Assembly (NCBI GenBank): GCA_002299555.1
Contig: DBOL01000112.1
Coordinates: 1-29,079 of the forward strand
DNA: 29,079 bases
Direction of reading: 5' to 3'
Origin: Candidatus Aminicenantes bacterium UBA647
Lineage (GTDB): Bacteria > Acidobacteriota > Aminicenantia > UBA2199
Part shown: piece after piece, positions 17,453-26,439 of the stretch
Numbering within the stretch: the stretch's first letter is position 1
How the letters are laid out: each line of letters opens with the position of its first letter
Translations under genes and position numbers: made by a program
The notes under the pieces: model-generated
What the model was told of the DNA's origin: nothing
Database searches by the model: none
Seen by the model: only the letters and a program-made list of their open reading frames with translations

Positions 17453-18481
17453 ATGAAAGGAACTTTTATGTTTCTGGTTATCTTGATCGTTATTTTACCG
17501 CTAGGTGTAACTTCTGCTGAACTTTTTGAACTACCTGATGTTACCCGTCCGTCCATGTTCATTGTTGATCATAACAGAGTATATATTCTGGAAGAGGCAA
17601 CTGTTTACATATATTCTCTGAAAGATTTTAAACTTATAAAAAAATTCGGAAGAGCCGGTGAGGGCCCAAAGGAATTTAAATATGATCCAAATGACGGAAG
17701 GCCATTATCCATGAGTTTTTTTAAGGGTCAGTTGATAGTGAACAGCACCAATAAGATGTCTTTCTTTGACAAAGATGGAAACTACATCAAAGAGAATAAG
17801 GTGACTGTTGACAGGCTCCTGTTCCCCGTCAACGGGAAATTTCTCGGGATCGGACCTACTGCAGGAGAAAAAAATAGGCAATATATAGGATTTACAATTT
17901 ACAAAAACAACTATAAATCAGCTAACGTAATCTTTCTGAGTGATTTCGAAATGAATAATCCAACTAAACTTATCCTTCCGATCACAAGCTTTACTTATAA
18001 TCCGGTCTATAAGAACAGAATATATATCAATTCAAATTCTGATGATTTCAAGATCATTGTTTTCGATGATAATGGAAAGAGAGAATATGTAATAGAGAAA
18101 GATTATCCGAAAGTAAAAATACCGGGAAATTTCAGGGAGAGTGCATTAGAGTTCTTCAGAACAAATCCAAGATTTAAGAATGCATTTGAATATATAAAGA
18201 AGGTGTTTCAAATAAGAGAGAATTTCCCTCCGATCAGAGATATTCAGGTAAAAAGTGATCGTATATATGTTCTTACTTTTAAAAGAGAGGGTGATCTATG
18301 GGAATGCCTTAAGCTTGATCTAAAGGGTAATGAAAAAGGGAAAACTTTTGTCGCTCTTGATGAATATGAGCATTTCACATTCTATCCGATCCTATATTCT
18401 GTTTATAACGGTAAGGTATATTCGCTTGTCGAAGATCAGGATGAAGAGGTCTGGAAGGTTCATGTGACAGAATTCAAATGA
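17453..18481 (+). CDS. Exported 6-bladed beta-propeller protein
   Basis: 342 aa. AAGGAGG lies 5 bases before the ATG, one of the best ribosome sites in the window. Residues 1-22 are a signal peptide (cleavage near TSA). The mature part repeats beta strands, with the family's characteristic KFGRAGEGPKEF segment near residues 63-74 and blades such as RVYILEEATVYIYSLKDF, GQLIVNSTNKMSFFDKDG and VKSDRIYVLTF. This group of exported 6-bladed propellers is abundant in Bacteroidota and Aminicenantota-like genomes; ligands are mostly unknown. It has no lipobox Cys, so it is likely periplasmic or secreted. No enzyme motif seen. Confidence 0.85.
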   Translation: MKGTFMFLVILIVILPLGVTSAELFELPDVTRPSMFIVDHNRVYILEEATVYIYSLKDFKLIKKFGRAGEGPKEFKYDPNDGRPLSMSFFKGQLIVNSTNKMSFFDKDGNYIKENKVTVDRLLFPVNGKFLGIGPTAGEKNRQYIGFTIYKNNYKSANVIFLSDFEMNNPTKLILPITSFTYNPVYKNRIYINSNSDDFKIIVFDDNGKREYVIEKDYPKVKIPGNFRESALEFFRTNPRFKNAFEYIKKVFQIRENFPPIRDIQVKSDRIYVLTFKREGDLWECLKLDLKGNEKGKTFVALDEYEHFTFYPILYSVYNGKVYSLVEDQDEEVWKVHVTEFK

Positions 18482-18638
18482 TCACCTCTGGAAACGGATC
18501 TACTAATATTAATTGTAAAACCAGAGTTCATAATTTCTGAAACATAAACCCGGAGAGATCAATGGAGAATAGGTAAATACTCCTCGTGTTCCCGGTACAC
18601 AACTATATTTCTTTGATTATCCAATGCAACCAGTATGG

Positions 18639-18667
18639 TTGACAATGAATATTTTGTTTACTAAACT
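18639..18667 (+). promoter_or_regulatory. Sigma70-like promoter with perfect -35
   Basis: TTGACA (18639-18644), 17-base spacer, TAAACT (18662-18667). Predicted start near 18674 gives a ~49-base leader that contains the AGGAG site of the following gene. The 157 bases before it (18482-18638) hold no recognisable gene. Confidence 0.5.
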
Positions 18668-18722
18668 GAAGAGTGAAAATTCTAATGATATTTTTAACAA
18701 ATTAGTATTCAGGAGAATGAAC

Positions 18723-19766
18723 ATGAGGAATACTCTGTTTTCATTATTAATGTTATTTTTTTTGTCTGGATTGATGCTTTTACCGGTTACACCCAGGTCC
18801 GGACTTCCTGCAGTAGCAGTATCGCCTAATGGAAAGCTTGTTGCCGTAGGAGGTATATCACGTGTAATATATCTGATTGATTCAGGGAAAATGGAGGTCA
18901 TTGACAGGATCCCTGCCGGGACACAGGTACTTAATCTTGCCTTCAATAATGACGGAAGCATTCTTGTTTCAGAGAACAGGGATGAGACTTTAAATTTCTT
19001 CAATATTAAGGAAAAAAAGCTGATCAGACAATTTAAATATTCTGTAGGAATGATAGTATCAACATTGAAAAATGAAGTGGTTGTTTTTTCAAAAAAGTAT
19101 AAGAACTATTCGGTAAACTTCCACTCAATGAAGGATGGAGCACTTTTAAGATCTATCCCTCTTGAGAGTAAGGTGAAAATGATCGGTATAGATCCCGCTC
19201 AAAAGAGATTGATCACACTTTCCAAAGGGCCGAAGAATAGTGAAAAAATTGTCCGCAGCAGTGCTATCCCAAAAGATCTTAAGGGGATCGAAAGAGAAAA
19301 ATTTAAAATGATGAATGATGGCAAAACCTCTGTTTTTACGATCTATGACCCTGCTTCAAAAAAAAAGGTTTTTGAGAAAAACATTTATTTTTCAGTCTCT
19401 CAATATGCAAAAATGGCAGTAACTTCCGATGAAGTGATTTTGATGACCTATGGAAATACTAATGCAAAAATATCAAAAACAGGTGAGGTAACTCTTTTTA
19501 AGAAAGGAAAACAATTTAATTATGGGATCGGAATTTCTTCGGATCAGAAATTAATAGCATCCGGAGGTTTGAGACGAGGGATGATCCTGGATACAGAAAC
19601 AAACAAAGTTGAATTACTTACAATTCCTTCTATCCCTGGATGGCCGGAGTATTTGAAAGGATTCGCTTTTGCAAAAGAGGGGACAATTTTTGCAGGTACT
19701 TCCGCATTCAGGTTGATTAAAATGGACAAAAACGGGAACCTTCTAAAAGCGATCCCCGTTTATTGA
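18723..19766 (+). CDS. Exported WD40/YVTN-like beta-propeller protein
   Basis: 347 aa from ATG 18723. The frame is open back to 18624, but that longer start would begin upstream of the promoter and hide the signal peptide, whereas AGGAG at 18711-18715 is correctly spaced for 18723. Residues 1-24 form the signal peptide. Blade-like repeats follow: AVAVSPNGKLVAVGG (~30-45), NLAFNNDGSILVSENRDETLNFF (~74-97), and later FTIYDPASKK and IGISSDQKLIASGG, which resemble WD40/YVTN units with the SPNG/S.DG turns. There is no catalytic motif. The last strand ends KMDKNGNLLKAIPVY. It probably acts as an exported scaffold or ligand-binding propeller. It follows another propeller gene but has its own promoter. 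Confidence 0.82.
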   Translation: MRNTLFSLLMLFFLSGLMLLPVTPRSGLPAVAVSPNGKLVAVGGISRVIYLIDSGKMEVIDRIPAGTQVLNLAFNNDGSILVSENRDETLNFFNIKEKKLIRQFKYSVGMIVSTLKNEVVVFSKKYKNYSVNFHSMKDGALLRSIPLESKVKMIGIDPAQKRLITLSKGPKNSEKIVRSSAIPKDLKGIEREKFKMMNDGKTSVFTIYDPASKKKVFEKNIYFSVSQYAKMAVTSDEVILMTYGNTNAKISKTGEVTLFKKGKQFNYGIGISSDQKLIASGGLRRGMILDTETNKVELLTIPSIPGWPEYLKGFAFAKEGTIFAGTSAFRLIKMDKNGNLLKAIPVY

Positions 19767-19780
19767 TTTCAGTTATACAA

Positions 19781-20011
19781 TTATTCGATCTCTGTGTTGA
19801 TCACCAGGATAAGAGAATCAACGTTCTTGCCGATCTTGGATACACCAGCAACAAGATAACCGTTCTCCTTTAAGGATGTCGTTGATTCTATGTAGTCTAT
19901 CAAATGAAATTTAAAATAAACCGATTTTTCTCCTGATTTATCTTTATTTATTGAAATATTGCGAAGCATAAGATCCAGATTCAGACCGGATTGCGAAGCA
20001 ATTGAGATCAT
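19781..20011 (-). CDS. Small beta-rich protein, function unknown
   Basis: 76 aa. On the minus strand GGAAGGAG precedes the ATG by about 11 bases, supporting translation. The product has no signal peptide or membrane helix and alternates hydrophobic and polar residues (VYFKFHLIDYI, GYLVAGVSKIG, SLILVINTEIE), suggesting a small beta-sheet or Ig-like fold. No family recognised; it may be a remnant of a longer gene. It converges on the WD40-like gene with 14 bases between them. The 167 bases from its start to the symporter operon (20012-20178) hold a possible promoter only: TTGAAT (20082-20087), 17 bases, TAAATT (20105-20110). Confidence 0.5.
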   Translation of the reverse strand: MISIASQSGLNLDLMLRNISINKDKSGEKSVYFKFHLIDYIESTTSLKENGYLVAGVSKIGKNVDSLILVINTEIE

Positions 20012-20178
20012 ATTTTGCTTTACTCCTTCCTGAATTATAGTGTTCGTGGCTTTGCTAACCCGGGATATTTATTTTTTTCTATTGAATAGTTCCTACAATA
20101 GTGGTAAATTTTATTTTTGTTTAATTTCTAACAAAACAAGTTAATCAAATTTATTTTCTGACTAATAAAGGAGGAAAG

Positions 20179-20469
20179 ATGCAACAACATGAGGCAGTAG
20201 AACTTGGAGAAGACAAAGCCGCAAAATTTAAATCCAAAGTTGGATTGATATTATTCGGTGTTTATTCGTTTATCTATGCAGGATTTGTATTTGTTAACAC
20301 ATGGTCTCCAAAGATCATGGAAACTAAAATTATATTGGGTTTGAATCTCGCCGTTTTTTACGGATTTTTTCTAATAATTCTGGCGATCGTTATGGGAATA
20401 GTCTACAACCACTATTGTACAAAAATGGAAAACAAATTGAATGTTGACGAAGAGGAGAATAAAGAATGA
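20179..20469 (+). CDS. DUF485 small membrane subunit of an ActP-type symporter
   Basis: 96 aa. AAGGAGG lies 5 bases before the ATG. A charged N-terminal helix (to ~25) is followed by two membrane helices: ~26-45 (GLILFGVYSFIYAGFVFV, with the Y..Y.GFV pattern of DUF485/YjcH) and ~57-80 (LNLAVFYGFFLIILAIVMGIVY). It ends in an acidic tail. DUF485 proteins are nearly always encoded directly before acetate/solute symporters of the SSS family and are thought to be accessory subunits. The stop overlaps the symporter start by 4 bases (ATGA), giving translational coupling. Confidence 0.88.
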   Translation: MQQHEAVELGEDKAAKFKSKVGLILFGVYSFIYAGFVFVNTWSPKIMETKIILGLNLAVFYGFFLIILAIVMGIVYNHYCTKMENKLNVDEEENKE

Positions 20470-22367
20470 CATATCCTGTATCATTTCTCGCTGTATTATT
20501 TTTTATTATTTTTGTCGTCATGGTACTGGCGCTCTCTTTTTATTTTGCCAGAAAAACAAAAACAGCCTCAGGTTATTTTGCCGCCGGTGGAACTATTCAC
20601 TGGGGGGTCAATGGTATTGCTTTTGCCGGAGATTATCTTTCTGCTGCTTCATTTCTAGGTATTTGCGGAATGATCGCATTTTCGGGATATGATGGTTTCC
20701 TCTATTCAATAGGTTATCTTGCCGGATGGGTCGTAGCCCTTTTTCTAATTGCCGAGCCAATGAAAAGGATGGGAAAATTTACATTCACGGATGCTCTCGA
20801 TTCAAAGTTTAACTCAAAGGGGATACAATTGATGGCAGCGATCAGCACATTGATAGTCTCGATCTGCTATCTGATCCCACAGATGGTTGGAGCCGGAGCA
20901 TTGGTCAAACCTCTTCTGGGGCTTGAACATTATGTAGGTGTCCTTATAGTTGGAACTATTGTTATAATCATTGTCTCCACAGCCGGAATGACCTCCACCA
21001 CATATGTTCAGTTCATTAAAGGTGGATTGTTAATAATATTTTCAACTATTCTGACTGTCTCTCTTATAATAAACGGGCTTCATAAAAAGCCCAGTGATGA
21101 ATATCATGACTTTGTAACTCTTGATGCTGTTTTTGATGGAGAGTCCTATACTCCTGATTCTCAGGATTATAAGTTTGCAGGAACATTCAAAGTGAAAGAT
21201 AGTGAATTTGTAAAACTTGAAAAAGACGGAATCTTCACCTGGTGGAAGGTTAAAGGATCTGATGGAGAGTTCAAGCTTGAGGAAGCTCTGTCAAGTACTA
21301 TTAAGCCGGATGAAGTGGTTTTTTATAATGGAGCTCTGGCTTCGGAAGGGAGATTCTTTCAGGTCGGGCATATAAGTAAACTGATCATGAACGGCAAAGA
21401 AGTTGAGAAAACCGGAAGCTTGGATCCATTCTCTTTCCTCTCAATAATTGAAGAGAGTGAGATAGTCAGGTTTGCCAAAACTTCAGTTACGGATGGTGAT
21501 AATGAAGTAACGATCTGGTATCAGAATCCGACTTCCGGTAAAGAGATAATGCGTCCCGGACTTAAATTCAAAGTGGATAAAGGCTCGACATTCTGGTCAA
21601 AACTTAACTTCATATCATTAATGTTAGCATTGTTCCTGGGGACTGCTTCTCTTCCTCATATCCTCATAAGGTATTATACAGTCCCTAGTCAGAGGGATGC
21701 CAGGAAATCAACAATTGTCGCTATATGCGGAATCGGATTTTTCTATATATTGACACTTTACATGGGACTGGGGGCCATGACCCATGGGGTCCTTGATCTG
21801 TCATCGAGTAATATGTCCGCACCGTTACTGGCAAAATATTTTGGTGTCGGCCTGTTCTCAATTATATCCGCTATCGCGTTTGCAACAGTGCTTGGGACAG
21901 TAAGCGGACTTATTGTTGCATCGTCGGGAGCTATTGCTCATGATCTGATGGATAGATATATGGGGATCAAGATGACCGAAAAACAAAAGGTTTTTGCAGG
22001 GAAAATATCTGCACTTGGTATAGGTATGGTTGCTATAATCCTTGGAATTCTCTTTAAAGGGATGAATGTCTCCTTCCTGGTCGGATGGGCATTTGCAGTT
22101 GCTGCATCAGCAAACCTCCCGGCAATAATTATGCTGATATTCTGGAAAAAGACAACGGCAAAGGGTATTGCTTCTTCAATATTTGTCGGAATTGTTGCTG
22201 CTCTGTCTATAATTCTGTTATCACCGGACATGTTTGCCCGATACGGATTTGACAAAGCGAGTTCTCCGATCTCCCTGAGTCAGCCCGGGATAATTTCTAT
22301 CCCGCTCTCTTTCCTTACATTGGTTGTTGTATCGTTAATGACACAAAAGAAAAAAGTGAAAGTATAA
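20466..22367 (+). CDS. Sodium/solute symporter, ActP (cation-acetate)-like
   Basis: 633 aa integral membrane protein of the SSS family. The first helices carry the family signature GDYLSAASFLGICG (~55-68), where the sodium and substrate sites form, followed by FTFTDALDSKF and the SICYLIPQMVGAGAL segment typical of acetate-type members. About 12-13 membrane helices are predicted. Residues ~212-370 form a large soluble insert between membrane helices (KKPSDEYHDF.., EDGEF-like strands, FDKGSTFW), seen in some environmental ActP-like proteins but absent in E. coli ActP. Transport of acetate or a similar short carboxylate with Na+ is the likely role. It is coupled to DUF485 and followed by an intrinsic terminator. 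Confidence 0.88.
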   Translation: MTYPVSFLAVLFFIIFVVMVLALSFYFARKTKTASGYFAAGGTIHWGVNGIAFAGDYLSAASFLGICGMIAFSGYDGFLYSIGYLAGWVVALFLIAEPMKRMGKFTFTDALDSKFNSKGIQLMAAISTLIVSICYLIPQMVGAGALVKPLLGLEHYVGVLIVGTIVIIIVSTAGMTSTTYVQFIKGGLLIIFSTILTVSLIINGLHKKPSDEYHDFVTLDAVFDGESYTPDSQDYKFAGTFKVKDSEFVKLEKDGIFTWWKVKGSDGEFKLEEALSSTIKPDEVVFYNGALASEGRFFQVGHISKLIMNGKEVEKTGSLDPFSFLSIIEESEIVRFAKTSVTDGDNEVTIWYQNPTSGKEIMRPGLKFKVDKGSTFWSKLNFISLMLALFLGTASLPHILIRYYTVPSQRDARKSTIVAICGIGFFYILTLYMGLGAMTHGVLDLSSSNMSAPLLAKYFGVGLFSIISAIAFATVLGTVSGLIVASSGAIAHDLMDRYMGIKMTEKQKVFAGKISALGIGMVAIILGILFKGMNVSFLVGWAFAVAASANLPAIIMLIFWKKTTAKGIASSIFVGIVAALSIILLSPDMFARYGFDKASSPISLSQPGIISIPLSFLTLVVVSLMTQKKKVKV

Positions 22368-22385
22368 AGAGATTTTAATTATATT

Positions 22386-22419
22386 ACCGGCCTTCATTTC
22401 GAAGGCCGGTGTTTTTTTT
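22386..22419 (+). terminator. Intrinsic terminator of the symporter operon
   Basis: A perfect 10-bp stem (ACCGGCCTTC / GAAGGCCGGT) with a 5-base loop ATTTC, then G and eight T's. It lies 19 bases after the symporter stop, so it separates the DUF485-symporter unit from the DUF294 gene. Confidence 0.92.
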
Positions 22420-22464
22420 ACTTTATTTTTGTTTTTTCATTATGAAATAACTGTATCCTTTAGG

Positions 22465-22493
22465 TTGACAAAGATGTATTATGACTTTAATAT
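22465..22493 (+). promoter_or_regulatory. Strong sigma70-like promoter, short leader
   Basis: Consensus TTGACA (22465-22470), exactly 17 bases, TAATAT (22488-22493). Predicted RNA start is near 22500, ~11 bases before ATG 22511, with no ribosome site in between. Confidence 0.7.
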
Positions 22494-22510
22494 TTATTTA
22501 CTGACTAATT

Positions 22511-25450
22511 ATGGAAGAGCAACATCAATTCAGATCATCTTTTCATAATCTTAAACTTATTCTTCCTTCTTTCCTTGCGATCGGACTTTTTGTATTTTCT
22601 ATATTTTTCTATATGATCCCCTCATTTAAAAGCAGTATCATGGAAAGAAAAAAAGAGATGATACAGCAATTGACTAATTCAGCAGTAAGCATACTGGACA
22701 AATATGAAAGGGAAAGAGAAGCTTATGGACATGATATAGAGAAGGCACAGGAACTTGCAAAAACTGATATCAGGTATTTAAGATACGGGACAGAGAATAA
22801 GGATTACTTCTGGATTATCGATACTTTTCCCAATATGATAATGCATCCATACAGATTGCAACTTGAAGGGAAAGATCTGTCAAATGAGATGGATCCGAAT
22901 GGGAAGAAATTGTTTGTAGAAATGGTCAGGCTTTGTGAAAGGGATGGTCAGGGTTTCATTCACTATATGTGGCAATGGAAGGATGATCCTGACAGGGTAG
23001 TTCCCAAGCTGTCATATGTAAAGAAATTTCCGCAATGGAATTGGATCATCGGAACAGGGATGTACACGGAAGACGTTGACAGGGAAATATCTGATCTGAT
23101 GAGAAGTTTGCTGATGGTTTCAGGTTTAATAATCTTCATAATAACCCTGATACTCTTCTATCTTATGACAAATAGTCTGAAAACAGAGAGGAAAAGGAAG
23201 GTTATTGAAAATAAACTTATTAAATCTGAAAGAAAATACAGATCACTGGTGGAGGCTACTACTCAGGGGATATTAATTGTTCATGAGGATAAAATAGTCT
23301 ATTCAAATAAGTTTTTGCGTGATCTTCTCGGGTATTCAGGAGACGAGTTCGGTAGCCTTGACCTGAGATCTCTTTATGGCCGGGATAGTGAAGGTTCTGC
23401 TTCAGAATATAATAAGGTCAGGAATGAGTTGAGAAAAAGTTTTACACTTCCATATGAAAGCTGTTTTACTAAGAAAAATGATGATATCGTTGATGTACTC
23501 CTTTCGGTTTCTACAATTTCATTTGGAGAGGACCTCGGTAATGCAATAGTCGTTAATGATATCAGTGGTGATAAAAGGATAAAAGAGGAGCTGGAACAGA
23601 GCAGAGAGCAATATAGAAATCTTGCTGACAACTTGAAGATCGGTGTTTTTCGCTCTACGCTGGGGAAAAAAGGGAAGATCATTGAAGGGAATCCTGCCAG
23701 TATTAATATTCTGGGATATACTTCCGGGGAAGAACTACTTGATACGGTATTCAGTGATCTCCTGATCTCGGATGAAAAGTGGTCAAAGCTGAATGATCAA
23801 TTGAGACGTGCCGGGTATGTCAAAAATGAGATCATTGAGATAAAGAAACCTGACATGACCACAGCTGTCCTGAATATCTCTCTTGCACTTGTCTGTGATA
23901 ACAGAGGCAATGAAAAATATTGTGACGGAATTATTGAAGATATTACTGAAAAATATCGAACTGAGGAAGATAAAGATAAGTTAATGGTAGAACTTAAAAC
24001 CGCCCAATTTATATTTGATGAACCACTCAGTGATTATTATACAGAAATTATCCATTGTGAAATGGATACTCCCATAGAAGAAGCAGTTATGTCGATGTCC
24101 CGTTCGGATCAGGATGTTATTTTTGTAAAAAGCAATATTACAGGGAGTAACCCTTTAAATGAATACATTGGATTGGTGACAGGACGGGACCTGAGAGATA
24201 GAGTTTTAAATGACAGGGTGGACCAAAGTTTCCCGGTTATGAAGATAATGAGTTCCCCTATATTAACAATATCGATGAACTCTTCAATATTTGAATCTCT
24301 TATTCTGATGCGAGAGAAGAATATCGGGCATCTGGCAGTGACAGATTACACCGGAAGGATAAGAGGAGTTATACACCGGGATCTTCTCTTTAGTATTCAA
24401 AATAATTCCGCATCTTTGCTTATCTCGGAAATTCAGAGGGCAGATGTTGTCCGGGACATATTTCCTATGCAGAATAGAGTCCCGTCACTTGTGAAAGTTC
24501 TATCCGATAGTGGTGCAAATTCAAAGATCATTTGCAGAAAGATCTCTTCGATCACAGATTCTATCCTGAAGAAATTGATAAACTTTGCTGTCAGAGAGCT
24601 TGGTGAGCCACCCTTGAAGTTCAGCTTCATGACGTTGGGGAGTGAAGGGCGGGAGGAACAAACGCTGAAAACTGATCAGGATAATGCAATTATTTATGAA
24701 GATCCGAAGGATAAAAAAGAAGCGGCAGAAGCAGAGAAATATTTCCTGAGACTTGGCGAACTGGTATGTTCCTGGATGGATAAAAGCGGATATCCATTCT
24801 GCCCCGGTGATATTATGGCCATGAATCCGAAATGGAATAAGCCTGTCTCTGAGTGGAAAAAATATTTTAAAAAATGGATAACAAAATCGACACCGGAGGA
24901 CCTGCTTAAAGTAAGTATCCATTTTGATTTCAGGCCTGTTAGTGGAGAAGAGGGTTTAACGGGAGAATTGAGAAATTATATAAACTCTCTTATTTCTAAA
25001 AATCCATCCTTTCTTCAATATATCTCCAGAAATGCACTTCTTTATAAGATACCGATCGGGTTTTTCGGCAAAATTCTCCTGGAATCGGGCGGGGAGAAGC
25101 CAAGTACTTTTAATATAAAGGATGCAATACACCTTGTTGTTAATTTTGCCAGGATCTATACCCTGAAGAAAAATATAGTTGAGACCAACACATTGAACAG
25201 ATTATATCAATTGAATAGAGAGGGAGAGCTGACAGATTCTTCTTTTAGAGAGATGGAAGAGGTGTATGATTATCTGATGAGGACAAGGTTCAAACATCAG
25301 GTGGAAGCTATAAAAAATAATACGAAACCGGACAATGATATAAATCCGAAGGAATTAACAGAACTTGAACAGCATATGCTGAAATATGTTTTCTCCCAGA
25401 TCTCTAATTTTCAGAAAAAATTGAGCTTTGATTTTACGGGAAGTGCCTGA
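22511..25450 (+). CDS. Cache-PAS-PAS-CBS-DUF294 membrane signalling protein
   Basis: 979 aa. Order: membrane helix ~18-38; extracytoplasmic single-Cache domain ~40-195 with the KDYFWIID.. and MIMHPY motifs and the WNWIIGTGMY end typical of sCache_2 carboxylate/amine sensors; second helix ~199-222; PAS ~243-355; PAS ~365-485; CBS pair ~500-630 (each repeat with a GHLAV or GLVTGRDL core); then DUF294 nucleotidyltransferase-like domain with G710-S711-EGREEQ and T-D722-Q-D724-N, and DUF294_C helices to the end. The GS...DxD pattern is that of GlnD-type nucleotidyltransferases, so catalysis is possible, but reaction and target are not known. Soluble CBS-DUF294 proteins commonly sit next to ActP-like symporters, as here; this one senses outside the cell instead. 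Single gene with its own promoter. Confidence 0.9.
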   Translation: MEEQHQFRSSFHNLKLILPSFLAIGLFVFSIFFYMIPSFKSSIMERKKEMIQQLTNSAVSILDKYEREREAYGHDIEKAQELAKTDIRYLRYGTENKDYFWIIDTFPNMIMHPYRLQLEGKDLSNEMDPNGKKLFVEMVRLCERDGQGFIHYMWQWKDDPDRVVPKLSYVKKFPQWNWIIGTGMYTEDVDREISDLMRSLLMVSGLIIFIITLILFYLMTNSLKTERKRKVIENKLIKSERKYRSLVEATTQGILIVHEDKIVYSNKFLRDLLGYSGDEFGSLDLRSLYGRDSEGSASEYNKVRNELRKSFTLPYESCFTKKNDDIVDVLLSVSTISFGEDLGNAIVVNDISGDKRIKEELEQSREQYRNLADNLKIGVFRSTLGKKGKIIEGNPASINILGYTSGEELLDTVFSDLLISDEKWSKLNDQLRRAGYVKNEIIEIKKPDMTTAVLNISLALVCDNRGNEKYCDGIIEDITEKYRTEEDKDKLMVELKTAQFIFDEPLSDYYTEIIHCEMDTPIEEAVMSMSRSDQDVIFVKSNITGSNPLNEYIGLVTGRDLRDRVLNDRVDQSFPVMKIMSSPILTISMNSSIFESLILMREKNIGHLAVTDYTGRIRGVIHRDLLFSIQNNSASLLISEIQRADVVRDIFPMQNRVPSLVKVLSDSGANSKIICRKISSITDSILKKLINFAVRELGEPPLKFSFMTLGSEGREEQTLKTDQDNAIIYEDPKDKKEAAEAEKYFLRLGELVCSWMDKSGYPFCPGDIMAMNPKWNKPVSEWKKYFKKWITKSTPEDLLKVSIHFDFRPVSGEEGLTGELRNYINSLISKNPSFLQYISRNALLYKIPIGFFGKILLESGGEKPSTFNIKDAIHLVVNFARIYTLKKNIVETNTLNRLYQLNREGELTDSSFREMEEVYDYLMRTRFKHQVEAIKNNTKPDNDINPKELTELEQHMLKYVFSQISNFQKKLSFDFTGSA

Positions 25451-25456
25451 ATATGA

Positions 25457-26260
25457 TCAGATAATTTCCAGCAATTTCTCTCTTGTAAAATTTGGCTCTG
25501 AATTAAAACATTCAGAGATGTAAGGGCCATTGAATTTTACATTCTTCAATTCTGTCATGATTTTTCTCCATGGGATATTGCCATCACCAACCTGAAGATG
25601 CTGATCTTTTTTACCGGTATTGTCGTGGTAATGGACACAGAAAATATTATCACTAAGATTCTTAATGTATTCGATCCCCCCCTCATTAAGATTTGCGTGG
25701 CCGAGGTCGAGGCAGAGTCCGATGAACTCTGATCCTGTTTCAGAAAATATTGCAGAGAAATCATTTATGTTATCTCCAATAAAATGGTAAGCAGAGTGAG
25801 AAGGAAGGGGAATCAGATTTTCCAGTGCGAATTTGATATTGTGACTGTCGGCAATATCTGCAATTAAATGAATACTGTTAATGGCTCTTTTCAGGTGTTC
25901 CTCTCTGGCACTTGACCACATTATTTTCTTTGAAAATGATCCTATATGACTTGTGATGTGGGTGGCATTCAGGTCTGCTGCCAAGTCAAATGTATGTTTT
26001 ATCAGGCTGATAAGTTTGTTTTTGGAAATGATATTTTTCCTGATTAGATTCATAGTGTAAGGGAGGTGCAGGCTTATTGAAACGTGGTTGTTGAAAGATA
26101 ATTTCTTTAATTCATGGATCCTTTTCCTGTCGAAGGATTCCAGCTTAGAGTCATCTTTTATCAGATCTATCTCAATATGATCGAACTTATGTTTAGCAGC
26201 ATACATCATCTCTTCTTCAAGAGGCTTGTTCCCTGTTATAAATCCGAATGTTTTTTTCAC
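25457..26260 (-). CDS. Sugar phosphate isomerase/epimerase, xylose isomerase-like TIM barrel
   Basis: 267 aa, cytoplasmic. The start is GTG at 26260. Metal ligands of the AP-endonuclease-2/xylose-isomerase barrel are present: E147 in FALENL, D185 and H188 in LDLGHAN, H210 and H212 in VHYHDN, and E250 in YISEC. H101 and H105 in HITSHIG line the metal pocket. This family isomerises or epimerises sugars and polyols, or hydrolyses inositol-type substrates; the exact substrate cannot be read from sequence. It is convergent with the DUF294 gene (6 bases apart). No Shine-Dalgarno site precedes the GTG, and a TATAAT (minus 26272-26267) ends 6 bases before it, implying a leaderless transcript. Confidence 0.85.
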   Translation of the reverse strand: MKKTFGFITGNKPLEEEMMYAAKHKFDHIEIDLIKDDSKLESFDRKRIHELKKLSFNNHVSISLHLPYTMNLIRKNIISKNKLISLIKHTFDLAADLNATHITSHIGSFSKKIMWSSAREEHLKRAINSIHLIADIADSHNIKFALENLIPLPSHSAYHFIGDNINDFSAIFSETGSEFIGLCLDLGHANLNEGGIEYIKNLSDNIFCVHYHDNTGKKDQHLQVGDGNIPWRKIMTELKNVKFNGPYISECFNSEPNFTREKLLEII

Positions 26261-26266
26261 ACAGCC

Positions 26267-26272
26267 ATTATA
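26267..26272 (-). promoter_or_regulatory. Putative -10, leaderless isomerase transcript
   Basis: TATAAT on the minus strand ends 6 bases before the GTG start at 26260. No clear -35. The position predicts an RNA beginning at or next to the start codon. Confidence 0.4.
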
Positions 26273-26423
26273 TACAAAACTTTGGACAAGTACAGAATTA
26301 GAATGGTTTTAAATTAAAAAAATAATTTAATATTGTGTTAAATAGTGCAGAATTTCTTTTTGTCTTTTTTACAAACGACCCGATAAAACAAGTCTGAAAG
26401 TGGAAGTAAATTTAGATTTATTT

Positions 26424-26429
26424 TATTAT
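26424..26429 (+). promoter_or_regulatory. Putative -10 of the TPR-GGDEF gene
   Basis: TATTAT ends 10 bases before ATG 26440, and no ribosome site lies between. No clear -35, so the call is weak. Confidence 0.3.
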
Positions 26430-26439
26430 AGAGTTACTT

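Noticed and set aside
24521..24922. 133-codon antisense frame inside the DUF294 gene
   Set aside because: It covers the conserved nucleotidyltransferase domain on the plus strand and has no ribosome site.
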